Origin: Carposina sasakii
Lineage: Eukaryota; Arthropoda; Insecta; Lepidoptera; Carposinidae
Reading direction: 5' to 3'
NCBI GenBank assembly: GCA_014607495.2
Contig: CP053161.1
Coordinates: forward strand, 11,293,115 to 11,357,114
Length of the DNA: 64,000 nucleotides
Of the stretch, positions 1 through 10,245 are shown one piece after another; position 1 is the first letter of the stretch, and each line of letters starts with the position of its first letter. A model generated the notes under the pieces. That model was not told the DNA's origin. It made no database searches and saw only the letters and a list, made by a program, of their open reading frames with translations. Made by a program: the position numbers and the translations under genes.

Positions 1-3000
1 CAGACGTGGTTATGTAAAATAGGCATATGAAGGTTTTTTTAAATTCCCATAGAAACAGGAGAAATGGAAATTTTAAAGTTAGCGCGGACTTACTAGTACC
101 TTATACACCTCTGCTTGATCTTTTGCAATATTTTACTTGCATTCATCCCCTATCATACGTCATCTCGTGATTCCTTCATTCCCAGTATACGCATTACATA
201 TTCAACATAATCAATTTAAAACCTCTTAAGTATTCCTCTTCCCCAGTAATCGAATTATGCTACTGAGAGTCAGACCACACCTAGACGCGACGTGATCTGA
301 CTCTAAGACCACAGGACACGTGGCAAATCAATGAAGCTTTTCACATCGCTAAATGCCATAAAATAAATCATAATAAAATGGTTTTTATTTGGTGTTTGAT
401 TTTATTATGGCAATAAATAATCAAGCCTTTCAGTTAATTAGAATGAAGAGGAATAATAAAGGACTTAAAATATCATGTATGTTTGACGGTTCACAAAAAT
501 TTACTCTCGGCCAAATGCAACCTGCTTATTTTTTACTTACATATTTATTTTAAATTTATCTTAAGAGTTTGGTTGATAACATATGTTTCGGTCACGCCTT
601 AAAATCTCGGCAATCTCACATCAAATATAGCTCAAACTTTATTTACTCTATGTTCACTAAACATTTATTGCTAAATTCCTGGTAAAGAATTTCAGAGAGA
701 ATTACAATTAGAATTCTTGATCAAAAGAACTATTAAGAAACACCAAGTGTAAAAAACAATGCGAATAGAAAATATAACCATATCATTCACCAATATGTAT
801 ATTTATTTAAGGCAGTATTAGATACCTCACGACTCACCTTACATCCTGTAAGTCGTGACAATAAGTTTGTTTCCCCCCAAACACCACTGATTTATCTGAC
901 AAGACTTCAGGTGTACACGTGAGTGGGACCAATAAATGTACCGATTTGGTCCAGACCCTTGTTCTTAAAAACAAAGTCCATAAGATAAATATAAAGGCAC
1001 GGGAACTGACGTTTTAAAAAGTACTTATTATGTACGATAACTTTTTTTTCGTTTCGGCTACAACGTTTTTGGCGGTTCTGTGCTTTTTGGAAAGCAATTT
1101 TGTTTGTTGTAGGTATACGAGTATTATTCTGTTTATAAATTTTTCGGTTTGGTAGACTGATAGTACCAATTTATGTATAGTTATGTAATATCGCACGTTT
1201 CGAGCAACAATGACAAAATTCCAAAAAAAAATTATTTACTATCACAACGGAGAGAATATTATTGTAAAGAAGGTGTACCTAGTTACAGAGCTGTAGTTTT
1301 GTAGTTGTGTCATTGTTGCTCAGAAAGAGCGAATAATGTTATTCTATTTATTTTTTAGCCATTGATCTTCAATACAATTATATTATGTTAAGAAAATCAC
1401 CGTCTCGAGCTTTTTTAATAATAATGAAGGAGATACATTATTTACATTTATCTTCAATATTCAACATTATCAATGCATATAAATTGCTGGGAGAATTTAA
1501 ATACAAATTGCCGAGGGAATCATCAAAGCGAACTTAAACTTTTTATGTGACTTTCATTGAAATAACGAACTTTAGATATTTCAAGTTAAATATGAAGTTA
1601 AATCGAAATTAAAATTTGTTTATTGGAAGATAAATTTTACTGTAGATTGGATTTTGATCAGAATGAATCCGGTTTATTGAATTTGTTTGAGTTTTATTTA
1701 AGGCGGTAGAGTATTCTAAATAAAACAAATAAAGAAAAAAAAAATCACTAATATATACTATTACTATATCAATATAAAAATAAATACGTCATTTACCAAT
1801 ATGAACATCATTTGAAGAGTTTCTATTTGGATTGACTCAAAGATGTATTTGCTCTCAGAACAGGTTAATGTTAGCAAATTATTTGGTCAGTTGGAATTTT
1901 GGTGAGTTCTGAAACACGATAAAATCAACCGTTTTATACTTCTTTTATAGACAATCCCCTTAACTGAAGTAAGTATTTGTGTTTTAGCGATTATGTTGAA
2001 AGGAAATGGTTATTGCGACATAATTTTAAAACTGAAGACATTATTGAAACAGTACGAAAAGCTTTTAGAAGTTACGCTGTATTTTGTTGTTGGAATAAGT
2101 GGATACGAGCACTAAAATCGCCACCCAAACTTTGAAATGCACGTCGATTAGATTTAATAAACCAAAGTAAATATTAGGCGTCGACTTCATTCGTATTTTT
2201 GAAGATGATTGACGTCAAAGCAATATAATTATCTAGGTATTTGTTTATGATAAAGATTAGGAGTGTTTTAAAGACTTGATAGCTTTTAGAAAATTGTTTT
2301 TTGTACGATTGTTTACAATTAGTTTACAATGAACTTATATGCACAATGCATTATATCTTGAACAACGGTTACCGTGATTATTCTAAGTTCATGTACGCTG
2401 TTTTATCTATGCAGAATACTAAGGTTAGTCCAAACCTGTGTATAAATCAATAGCAGGGGTCCAAGACGGAACTGCCTTAGGAAGCGGAAACTAAACCGCA
2501 GACCGTCCTATCGCATACCAGTTAACGTCATGTATTGCCGTGTAGTATAATTTTAAACTAGCTACAAAATATAGGTGATGCTTTATGATAGTTGAAGTAT
2601 TTGTTTCCTGCAGGAATTGTTTGTTAGTTTACATATGTCTTTATTTGGGAATTGTTTTTATAAAATTAAAAGAAGCAAGAGAAGAATAGATCAAGAGGTG
2701 TGGTCTAACACCCGTATATTCAATTAACTGATTAAAGTAATTGTTTATTGCGATGTAAATTCTTATACATATACATATGTCATTATTTATTCATTTACTT
2801 GTAAATTGTTTACAATATACTTATTCAATGTTTTACGTGAATTTTTAAATACATAGATGTTTTATACATTCAACAGGCTAACCATAATATTGTTCAGTGC
2901 GGAACGTGAGGCAAGAATAAAGATCGAACGATCTATGAAAAACTTATAAATCTCGATAGCCTTGTTATATCTTTATTATATCTAGAGCATTATTCTATTA

Positions 3001-4731
3001 ATTAAAAAACTAGTATTGTAACAAACTATAGGAGATTTATTCCGGAACCGGAAAGCCGGCCGCAAACCGTCCGTTCTCGCATAGGTACTTCAACTGTTGT
3101 GGTTTTTTATTGCCTGTATGTTGGTAGACGGTTTCCTTTCTGGTTACGTCATAATAAAATAAAGTTGTTACATACTTATTTATTTAGTAACTTGAACTGC
3201 TGTATTATGACATGTTGATGTAAGTAGTATATAAATTAATTTGTGAACTTACTTACTAATTATAGTAATTTTTATGTAACTATATAGTAGACTTTTTTGA
3301 ATTGCACCCGTTAGAAAGTAAAAGCTCTCTGAAGACTTAAATTTTTATCCAGAACTTTTTAAGCTTTTATGGCATGATTGAGTAACATATGTTACATTAC
3401 CTATAATATGTTATTGAAGTAAGTATATGTATAACAAATTATAAAATATATTTTTCTTATAATGAAAATGTTCGTTCATAATTTATACTCTATTAGATGT
3501 AAAATAGTATTGGATGTCTATGGGATTGTACGATTGAAATCGAAATGACTTTCGCCGACCTTGGCCCGTAGTTATTGTTTAAGGCCGCATACATATCTAA
3601 TTGCATTGTGTAACCAATGGCTATGAACAATCAAACTCGTTGCTCAATTTATTAGTTACCAATATTGTATAGTCCACCAGCCAGACAGATGAATTATTTA
3701 TTAATCTTGATAATATTTTAGGAAAATTACATTATTTGGCAATCTTTTAGCCTAAATTACTTGATTTGTTCCTTATGATGTACCTTGTAAGGTCCTTATT
3801 ATTTACCCACTTCCATTTTGCTATTCTTATATTTTACATATTTTAAACTTGTGCTAATTTTATAATTAAATCATCGCATTGATGTATTATTGCATACATT
3901 ACTCATATGCAAAAACAATAAGTACTAAAGAGCTCTAACTTTTATTGCAAAGGGTTCTTACTACTTCGGGAAAATTCTAATTGGTGTTGAAAAGTTTAAT
4001 TCTAATTTATTGTGTTATTGGAATCCACGGTAGCTTTTAAAGTATTTTATATTAGACTCGTTGACTATATAGTCTCGCATCGCAAGCTATCATAATATTA
4101 GGTGCGGTAGATAATATTCCACAAAACATTCTGTGCCCGAAGTAATATTTGCAATAATTATAGTTTTATGTATTTGCTCAATAACATTTGGCTGTTACTA
4201 TAATTCTGTATATTACTATTGTGCAAGAATTTGGCATGTTATGGGAAACATGGAGTAGAGACGTGTTTTGAGGTGAGGTATAAAGATTTGGTATGAAAAT
4301 ACGCTCGGGTTAAAATGACAGATTTTTTATATAATATACTGATAAGGCCTATAATGAGATTGTTACGTGAGAACAATAACTTTATTCTGGCAAATGTTGC
4401 AGTATAAAAGCATAATATGCACATACAGCATAACATAAAATAACATTCTAAATTGATATAGGTCATATAAAAATACTATTAAGCCCAAAATACGCACAGA
4501 TTCAAAAATTCAAATTTTAACCCTTAGGTACCTACGCCCGCCGTCAATCATTATAACTAACTCAATTAAAGGGTGTGTCAATTCCGGTCAATTCAAACAC
4601 GTGATCTATTACAAGGGGGACGGATCAAGGGTTCGATTTGCATGTTTGCTAATTAGGGCTTGCGAACGCGAATTCTATGCGAGCAGTCTTTCCGAAAATA
4701 TCTACGTCCTATTTTACGGTCACGCTTTGGT
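1..4731. other. AT-rich stretch without recognisable gene
   Basis: I see no coding region, RNA gene or transposon end that I can support here. Open frames are short and look random. Small AT-rich palindromes occur, as expected at this base composition. Two short GC-richer islands near 2460-2530 and 3040-3090 share loose similarity (both contain CCGCA.ACCGTCC followed by TCGCATA) and may be decayed copies of one repeat. This is probably intergenic or intronic DNA. Confidence 0.5.
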
Positions 4732-4870
4732 AAGCGTAGCGTTGGATGCCCTCGGGTAAGATGGACCGATGACTTGAAGCGGCTGAACTTGCGGCTGGTA
4801 GTAACTGGATGGCAAAAATGGGTGTTCGAGCCTGAGTAGCGTGCGGCAGTGGACTGTAATAAGCTGACGT
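4732..4870 (+). pseudogene. RTE-type LINE, C-terminal ORF remnant and tail
   Basis: The forward frame beginning at 4732 reads KRSVGCPRVRWTDDL, which matches KRSVGRPPARWTDDL in the better preserved RTE copy at 17.5 kb. This is the conserved region just before the C terminus of RTE-clade endonuclease/reverse transcriptase proteins. Similarity fades after the WTDDL motif and an in-frame TAG follows. At 4849-4870 the DNA reads GTGGACTGTAATAAGCTGA, matching the reverse complement of the RTE tail near 41.1 kb (GTGGACTGTAATAGGCTGA). The copy is severely 5'-truncated and cannot be functional. Family assignment is by motif only. Confidence 0.55.
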
Positions 4871-5125
4871 ATGTATGTACTACTGCATGGTAGGTGGTTA
4901 CGCACTATATTCGATATTCGTACCAGGTATAGAGGAGATACAATTGCCAATATTACACCATACGGCTACGAAGCGCAGTATGAAATCACAGGCTGATATT
5001 GCCTGGGTTTAACGGCGATACTTCTTTCTGTTCCTTCCTTTTGGTCTCTGTAGCTCACTGTAATATTTTCACGGTAACATTATACAATAATATACATATA
5101 AAATTATATTCCGATAACAGCGTGG

Positions 5126-5225
5126 GAAAGAACGGTTAGCTTCAGAAACACTACGAAAATGTTGTGACAGGATTAATGTAATAGCGCCAGAAAGAACAGC
5201 TAACTTCGGAAACACTACGAAACGA
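5126..5225. repeat. Degenerate direct duplication, ~66-bp period
   Basis: GAAAGAACGGTTAGCTTCAG followed by AAACACTACGAAA at 5126-5158 recurs as GAAAGAACAGCTAACTTCGG plus AAACACTACGAAA at 5192-5224. The segments between differ. This is an old local tandem duplication or two copies of a short repeat; no function is evident. Confidence 0.6.
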
Positions 5226-7316
5226 TTTGGCAGAATTAACGTTCTTTAGGATTCGGATGAGTATGCAATGGCCCTAGTGTACCCGGATGTTACTCGGACA
5301 TTGGATTTATATAATGATCGAATTCGTACAGGTGGGAATCAGAATTACTAATTGGGGTGTTTGAATTGTGTTGTAAGAATTGGGAATTTAAGTTAGAATC
5401 ATCTTTCTATCGTCGATATACATACTCGTAAATGCGACCCAAAGTTGACTTTGAAAGAGAAACAGATCAAATTTTAGTTTAGCCAATTAGATAACCAAAA
5501 ACTTTCCGTGAAAAGATAAAAATATCTTATTTATGTAGTGCGATTCAAGCTTTTCAATACAAAACGTTACTTCATACGTTCACCATCCAGCATGAATTAT
5601 GTCTATGTTATATTAAAGGTGTAAAATTTTCACTTCGCGGTATTTCTTTGATTAGTCAGATTAAGCCTTTTTTAAAGCCTGACTTATATAATCACTTTGC
5701 CCCCTAGAGGTCACGCTCACTGTACCCTTATTAAGGGAACGTGCGAAAGGTCACATTTGCATGTTTGTTATTTACGAGTAGTTAGTACGTGTGTCACGGT
5801 ACAATTAGATTGATGAGATTGGCTATCCCATGCACGTACGGGAATCGAAATAATTAGTTTAAGAGAGTGATACGACGAGAAAGATTAAACTTAATCTTTA
5901 AAGTGATGTTATTGTTATCATATTAAATACCTTTAATAATAAAACTTGCAGGTTGAATTTTAGAGATAGCGCTCTGAAACTGTTAATGGTTTTCAACAAA
6001 AAGCTATTGTATAGTAGAACTTTTGCATTTAGGGAAATTGCTGATGTGTCGAACTTCGAAAATGGAATAACAAAATGTCAAATGGATTAGTACCTATGGA
6101 TGTATCTTTATAGATGTATAAAAAATAAAGTTAATTTGGTTTGCTATAGTCTGAAATTTCTGAATTGATGAATATGTAATATTACCAACCCATTTGTAAT
6201 TGATGCTCTCCAAAATATTAATATGGCTTCTACCATTAGAATTCACAACAGCAATTTGCGTGGCCATTCGTCTGCCATCGCGTTTGTTTCCCCGCTATTG
6301 TACGCAACAATTCAGGGCGATGTACTCACATTTTATCCGCCGCTTTTTTATTTCGTTCCGCGTGATGCATGGTAGCACTTCCGCCATTTCGACTAACTCT
6401 ACTATTCCCTTTTATGTTATTGTCGCTTAAAAATGTATGAGCTGCAAGTATAAGTTCGGTACGAAATACGAACTATAGGTAGAATTATGGAATGCTTTTT
6501 GAGAGGGGATTCATGGTTGATGAGAGTAAAGTGATGCCACTTTTACGGCGAATTATATTTGTACTGTTTAGGGAATATAATGTCTTTGGGGAAGCGTTTG
6601 GAGCTTTGTAAGTCTATTGTCTTATTAGTGTGCGTCACATAATAAATTCTAACTAAGGAACTTAGGAGCGCTTTGACTATCTAATTGGAATGTTTGTAGC
6701 TGTTTGAAATGAGCGCTAAATAGTTAAGTAAATATAATGATTATTTATTTACAATATGTAAATTCAAAATACAATACAAGTACGAAAATGAGAAACTAGA
6801 ACCGGACCAAATATTTAGGTTTGAGAGTCAATAGTTCGATCAGTAGAACCCATTAGCTAATTATATGTAGTTAAAATATGTCAGTACAAATACTATACTT
6901 AACCACTGATCGAAAAACTAGCTTTTAGTCGACGAATATAAAATCAAATAGAAAAGATCAAGTCTTAAAGGACAATCCAGTCCAGTTGAAGAAGATACCC
7001 GCATCAGACCAGGAAAACAATCCACCCGAGTGACAAACGCTTGGGAGCCAACAATAAATTCAACAGGACAGTAAGCCTGAGCGCACACGGGGACTCCTGT
7101 AGGCTGATTATTTACTCTGCAAAAGCAAAGCAGCAGCAATGCGATAACGAAAATTTAAAAACTTTTAAAAATTTGGTGTTAGTTTTAGGTACCTAATATG
7201 GGGGCTAAACTGGCTCCGCTATACGTTAGTAATCAGAATTATATTAGTTGATCAAGTTTTTGACCGATGTTACACCTTTACTCAGCAGTGGGTGTAAGAG
7301 GCTGTTCACTAAAGTT
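5226..7316. other. No recognisable feature
   Basis: I find no gene or clear mobile element. A GC-richer block at about 6190-6430 and another at about 6930-7140 contain modest open frames on both strands, but none shows a recognisable motif, convincing splice signals or similarity to the transposon proteins elsewhere in the window. Confidence 0.4.
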
Positions 7317-7319
7317 ATA

Positions 7320-7372
7320 CAGGGTGTTGGTGACAGCCAGGCCTTGGCTGTCTGGCTGTCACCTACACTCTG
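7320..7372. mobile_element. MITE-A remnant: two terminal repeats fused head to head
   Basis: The 53-bp unit is an inverted repeat. It starts CAGGGTGTTGGTGACAGCCA and ends in the near-complement TGGCTGTCACCTACACTCTG, with TA at both borders (7318-7319 and 7373-7374). These are the ends of the MITE-A family found in longer form at 28.3, 36.9 and 48.6 kb (CAGGGTGTGTGTGACAGCCA). Nearly all interior has gone, leaving only the two ends. It could fold into a hairpin of about 25 bp. Confidence 0.75.
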
Positions 7373-7933
7373 TATAAATAAGCTATTGTGTAAATAAGCA
7401 GTATTAACAGCTCCTCACTCTTGTATATATAACCTTTATCTCCATTGCCTACACGATGATCGATCTGTTTCTCTGTGTGCGTCTCCCCTAAGCCAGGACA
7501 AACCAAAGCTCCCAGTCAAACAATCTCGACGTATTTTAATGGCGATACCGATCAATTCCATCTGAGCTGCGCGGGCGCCGCATTATCTTATAGGAAGAGA
7601 TCGAATAGGCCGATCTATAGCCAATTAGCCAATTAGAAACACCAAACAACGCCACTACTTCAGATAAGAGTTAGAAATGATTGTGGCTATAAGATTTCGC
7701 TGGTTTTTGTTCAGGACGAGCAGATTTCTAATTAATGGTGGATTGTTTTTCTAAAATGATATTATCAGATCGGAAGGTTCGTTTAATATGTTAGAATATA
7801 GGTAGTTCATTTTCTAAATGGCCGGAATTAGCTCCCATTTTCACCATTCCTAAATACAAATGGTTCACTTTAAACGATATCTGCGGATTATTATTCAGTT
7901 AAACTTACAATTGATTTAAACTTTTAGTTAAAA

Positions 7934-8159
7934 CTAGTGGACGCCCGCGACTTCGTTCGCGTGGACTACAGAAATTACAAAATGTCAAAATTATCCGGGA
8001 TTAAAAGTAGCCTATGTGTTAAGTGGTACCTGTCACAATATATTCCTGAAAACTGCATCGAGATCGGTTCAGCCGTTTCCGAGAAAATTTACAAAAATCA
8101 TTGTTTTGGGTTCTATTGTGTTGATAAAGGTATACTCCTATAATATTTTTTCTCATATA
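7934..8159 (+). repeat. Lepidopteran 'CGCGTGG' interspersed repeat, copy 1, 5' part
   Basis: The copy starts TAGTGGACGCCCGCGACTTC, contains the core CGACTTCGTTCGCGTGGACT, then AAAGTAGCCTATGTGTTAAG and a region reading ATCGGTTCAGCCGTTTC. Four other copies lie in this window (9.1, 9.97 and 31.5 kb, plus the 3' piece of this one at 9.06 kb). The family core is widespread in moth and butterfly genomes, where such repeats have been assigned to SINE-like or Helitron-like groups; I cannot decide which. This copy is interrupted at 8160 by a TA-flanked DNA element and resumes at 9058. Confidence 0.8.
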
Positions 8160-9055
8160 CTGGGTGTAAAAAGACAACGTTGTTATTTTAATACCTTGTA
8201 TTCTTTGTAACGTAACGATAATTTTTTTCTATGGAACCAACCCTGGGAAACGAAAAAATATTTTTTGATTTTTTTTTTATTGCAAGCAATGTATTCGATT
8301 GACAAATGTACCTACAAAACTAAAATTTTTAAATATTAATATGGTGTCTTTAAAAAAATGGTTTTTTTTTGTACAATTAGCTAGGCAAACATTTGACCGC
8401 CATCGTGCCCGATGTTAAGCAAGATGCGGCCTAGGGTGGTACATGTTTGCCTAGAAAGTGCCTATTCACTCTAGCTTTGAAGAGACCAATGTTGTAGTGC
8501 TAGGGAAATACATCGGCAGGAAGTGCATTCCACTCCTTAGCCGTTTGCATTACAAACGAGTTAGCATAACGTTTGGTGCGAATGGGTGGGATATCAACAA
8601 CATAAGGGTGATACGCTAGTCTGCGTCTAGTATCCCGATGGTGAAAAGGGGCTGGTGGAACTGTATTGTGAAGTTCCCACGCACACTCTCCAAAGTGTAT
8701 CCTGTAAAACACTGACAAGGCAGCAATTTTACGGCAGTGGGTCAGATCCTGGAGTTTCGAATTTGCTACGGTTTCATCTCCAATAAGTTTTATTGCCCGT
8801 TTTTCCACCGAGTCCAGTGCGGCTAGCTGATATTTAGCTGATCCATCCCAAAGGTGGCAGCAGTACTCCATACAAGTTGTTAACTGTTTCCAGATGGATT
8901 TATATAAAAAAAAAATGCTGATATTCATGTAACTTTGGACCTCAATATCTTGGAAACCCGTGGTTTCCCAGGGGTGGTTCCATAGAAAAAAAATATCTTG
9001 ATGTTACAAAAAATACGAGGTATTAAAAGAACAAAGTTGTTTTACTTACACCCAG
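8160..9055. mobile_element. 896-bp TA-flanked DNA element with ~95-bp inverted termini
   Basis: The left end starts CTGGGTGTAAAAAGACAACG and the right end, read in reverse complement, starts CTGGGTGTAAGTAAAACAAC. The two ends remain alignable for about 95 bp, through TTTTAATACCT.GTATT and TTCTATGGAACCA.CCCTGG. TA sits at both borders. The insertion splits a 'CGCGTGG' repeat: joining 8159 to 9058 restores the sequence seen intact at 10.19 kb and, reversed, at 31.48 kb (CTCATATATCTTCCAT). That proves the boundaries and the TA target duplication, typical of Tc1/mariner-type transposition. The only coding similarity inside belongs to a LINE (8385-8928), so the element is non-autonomous. Confidence 0.82.
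8385..8928 (-). pseudogene. CR1/Jockey-type non-LTR reverse transcriptase, C-terminal fragment
   Basis: The reverse strand encodes the region after the reverse transcriptase core of CR1/Jockey-type LINEs. Visible landmarks are MEYCCHLWDGSAKYQL, the segment LDSVEKRAIKLIGDE, the block SVFYRIHFGECAWEL, then YHPYVVDIP and AKEWNALPADVFP. An in-frame TAG follows VFP; beyond it HYNIGLFKARVNRHFLGKHV continues the family's usual C terminus until another stop, so the frame is broken at least twice. Catalytic reverse transcriptase motifs are absent because the upstream part is missing. The fragment lies inside the 896-bp inverted-terminus element and was either captured by it or inserted into it earlier. 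Confidence 0.85.
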
Positions 9056-9104
9056 TATTTTCCATGTACAGACAGCGATCCGTTACATCTTTATTCCATG
9101 TACT
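9056..9104 (+). repeat. 'CGCGTGG' repeat copy 1, 3' part
   Basis: This is the continuation of the copy interrupted at 8160. It reads CCATGTACAGACAGCGATCC then GTTACAT and a T-rich run, matching the 3' ends of the copies at 10.2 kb and, in reverse, at 31.45 kb. A second copy begins immediately afterwards, so copies 1 and 2 form a head-to-tail pair. Confidence 0.75.
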
Positions 9105-9345
9105 AGTGTACGCCCGCGACTCCGTCCGCGTGGACTACAGAAAAAACAAAAGGCCGAAATTATCCGGCATAAAAAGTAGCCTATGTGTTAAGTGGGACCT
9201 GTCACAATATATTCCTGAAAACTGCATCGAAATCGGTTCAGCCATTTCTGAGATTAGCGTGCACAGACAAACCGACAAACTGACAAAAATTCCAAAAATC
9301 ATTCTTTTGGGTACTATCGCGTTGATAAAGGTCTCCTAAAATATT
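9105..9345 (+). repeat. 'CGCGTGG' interspersed repeat, copy 2
   Basis: It starts GTACGCCCGCGACTCCGTCC and carries GTAGCCTATGTGTTAAGTGG and ACTGCATCGAAATCGGTTCA, colinear with copy 1. The characteristic ACAGACAAACCGACAAACTG tract is present. It is truncated before the CAGACAGCGATCC end seen in the other copies, at a poly-T run near 9345. Confidence 0.8.
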
Positions 9346-9952
9346 TTTTTTATTAGACAAATAATGAACTAAATGCACAAACACGAGCTTATATCTCTAA
9401 GAGATTTCTTTCAACTAAACATACACATACATTACATCTTTTTCATCGTGTGTATTAACCACCTATATAAATACAAACCTCAATGGTTTAAGTGGTGTTC
9501 CTGTTTCTTACACCTATGTAATGAGTGATTGTAAAATAATAAAAAAAAAAGTTTTATATCGTAATTTCATGCCTAAATTAACACGGATTAATAACGGTTT
9601 AATTTGTAAGCCTAATAGACATACCATAGGTCATATTTGGGTAATTCTAATCCCATTTCTATTTTAACGAATTGACAATTTATAAATTGGTTATCGGCTT
9701 ATGGTTTATTTATTAGATATGTTGAACAACATAAGTATATAGAGTCCAACCGTTTTGTATGCTCCTGATATGGAGAAGAAAGTAGCAACAGGCTGCAGGG
9801 TCGTTCATATGTTACCAATATTCATTTGGTCTGTGATCGTCCGATGTACAGTTTCACTACCTGGGTACTTTTAAGAGATGTTTTACTACGGTCATATCAA
9901 CATTAGAAAAGTTTTCCAACCGAAAGCCATTTTTTGTTTTTCTCATTTATTT

Positions 9953-10245
9953 AGTACCAGTGGACCTTCGCGACTCTACTCTACTCGACTAAAAACATTT
10001 TCCCGGGATAAAAGTAGCCTATATATTAAGTGGAACCTGTCATAATATATTCCTGAAAACTGCATCGAAATCAGTTCAGCCGTTTCTGAGACGTGTATAA
10101 ATGCACAGACAAACAGACAAAAATTCCAAAAATCATTCTTGTGGGTACTATTGCGTTGATAAAGGTTTCCTACAATATTTTTTCTCATATATCTTCCATA
10201 TACAGACAGCGATCCGATACATTTTTATTATATGTATATAGATAG
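9953..10245 (+). repeat. 'CGCGTGG' interspersed repeat, copy 3
   Basis: It starts TACCAGTGGACCTTCGCGAC. The GC-rich core is partly deleted and the copy then follows the family through GTAGCCTATATATTAAGTGG, TTCAGCCGTTTCTGAGACG and the 3' end CAGACAGCGATCCGATACAT, finishing in an AT-rich ATGTATATAGATAG tail. It preserves the uninterrupted sequence across the point where copy 1 was invaded, so it is the reference for that insertion. Confidence 0.8.

Noticed and set aside
1981..2160. A forward frame reading RKWLLRHNFKTEDIIETVRK resembling the C-terminal part of a mariner-like transposase
   Set aside because: The similarity is short, the following residues do not show the expected motif, and no inverted ends were found, so I could not support it.
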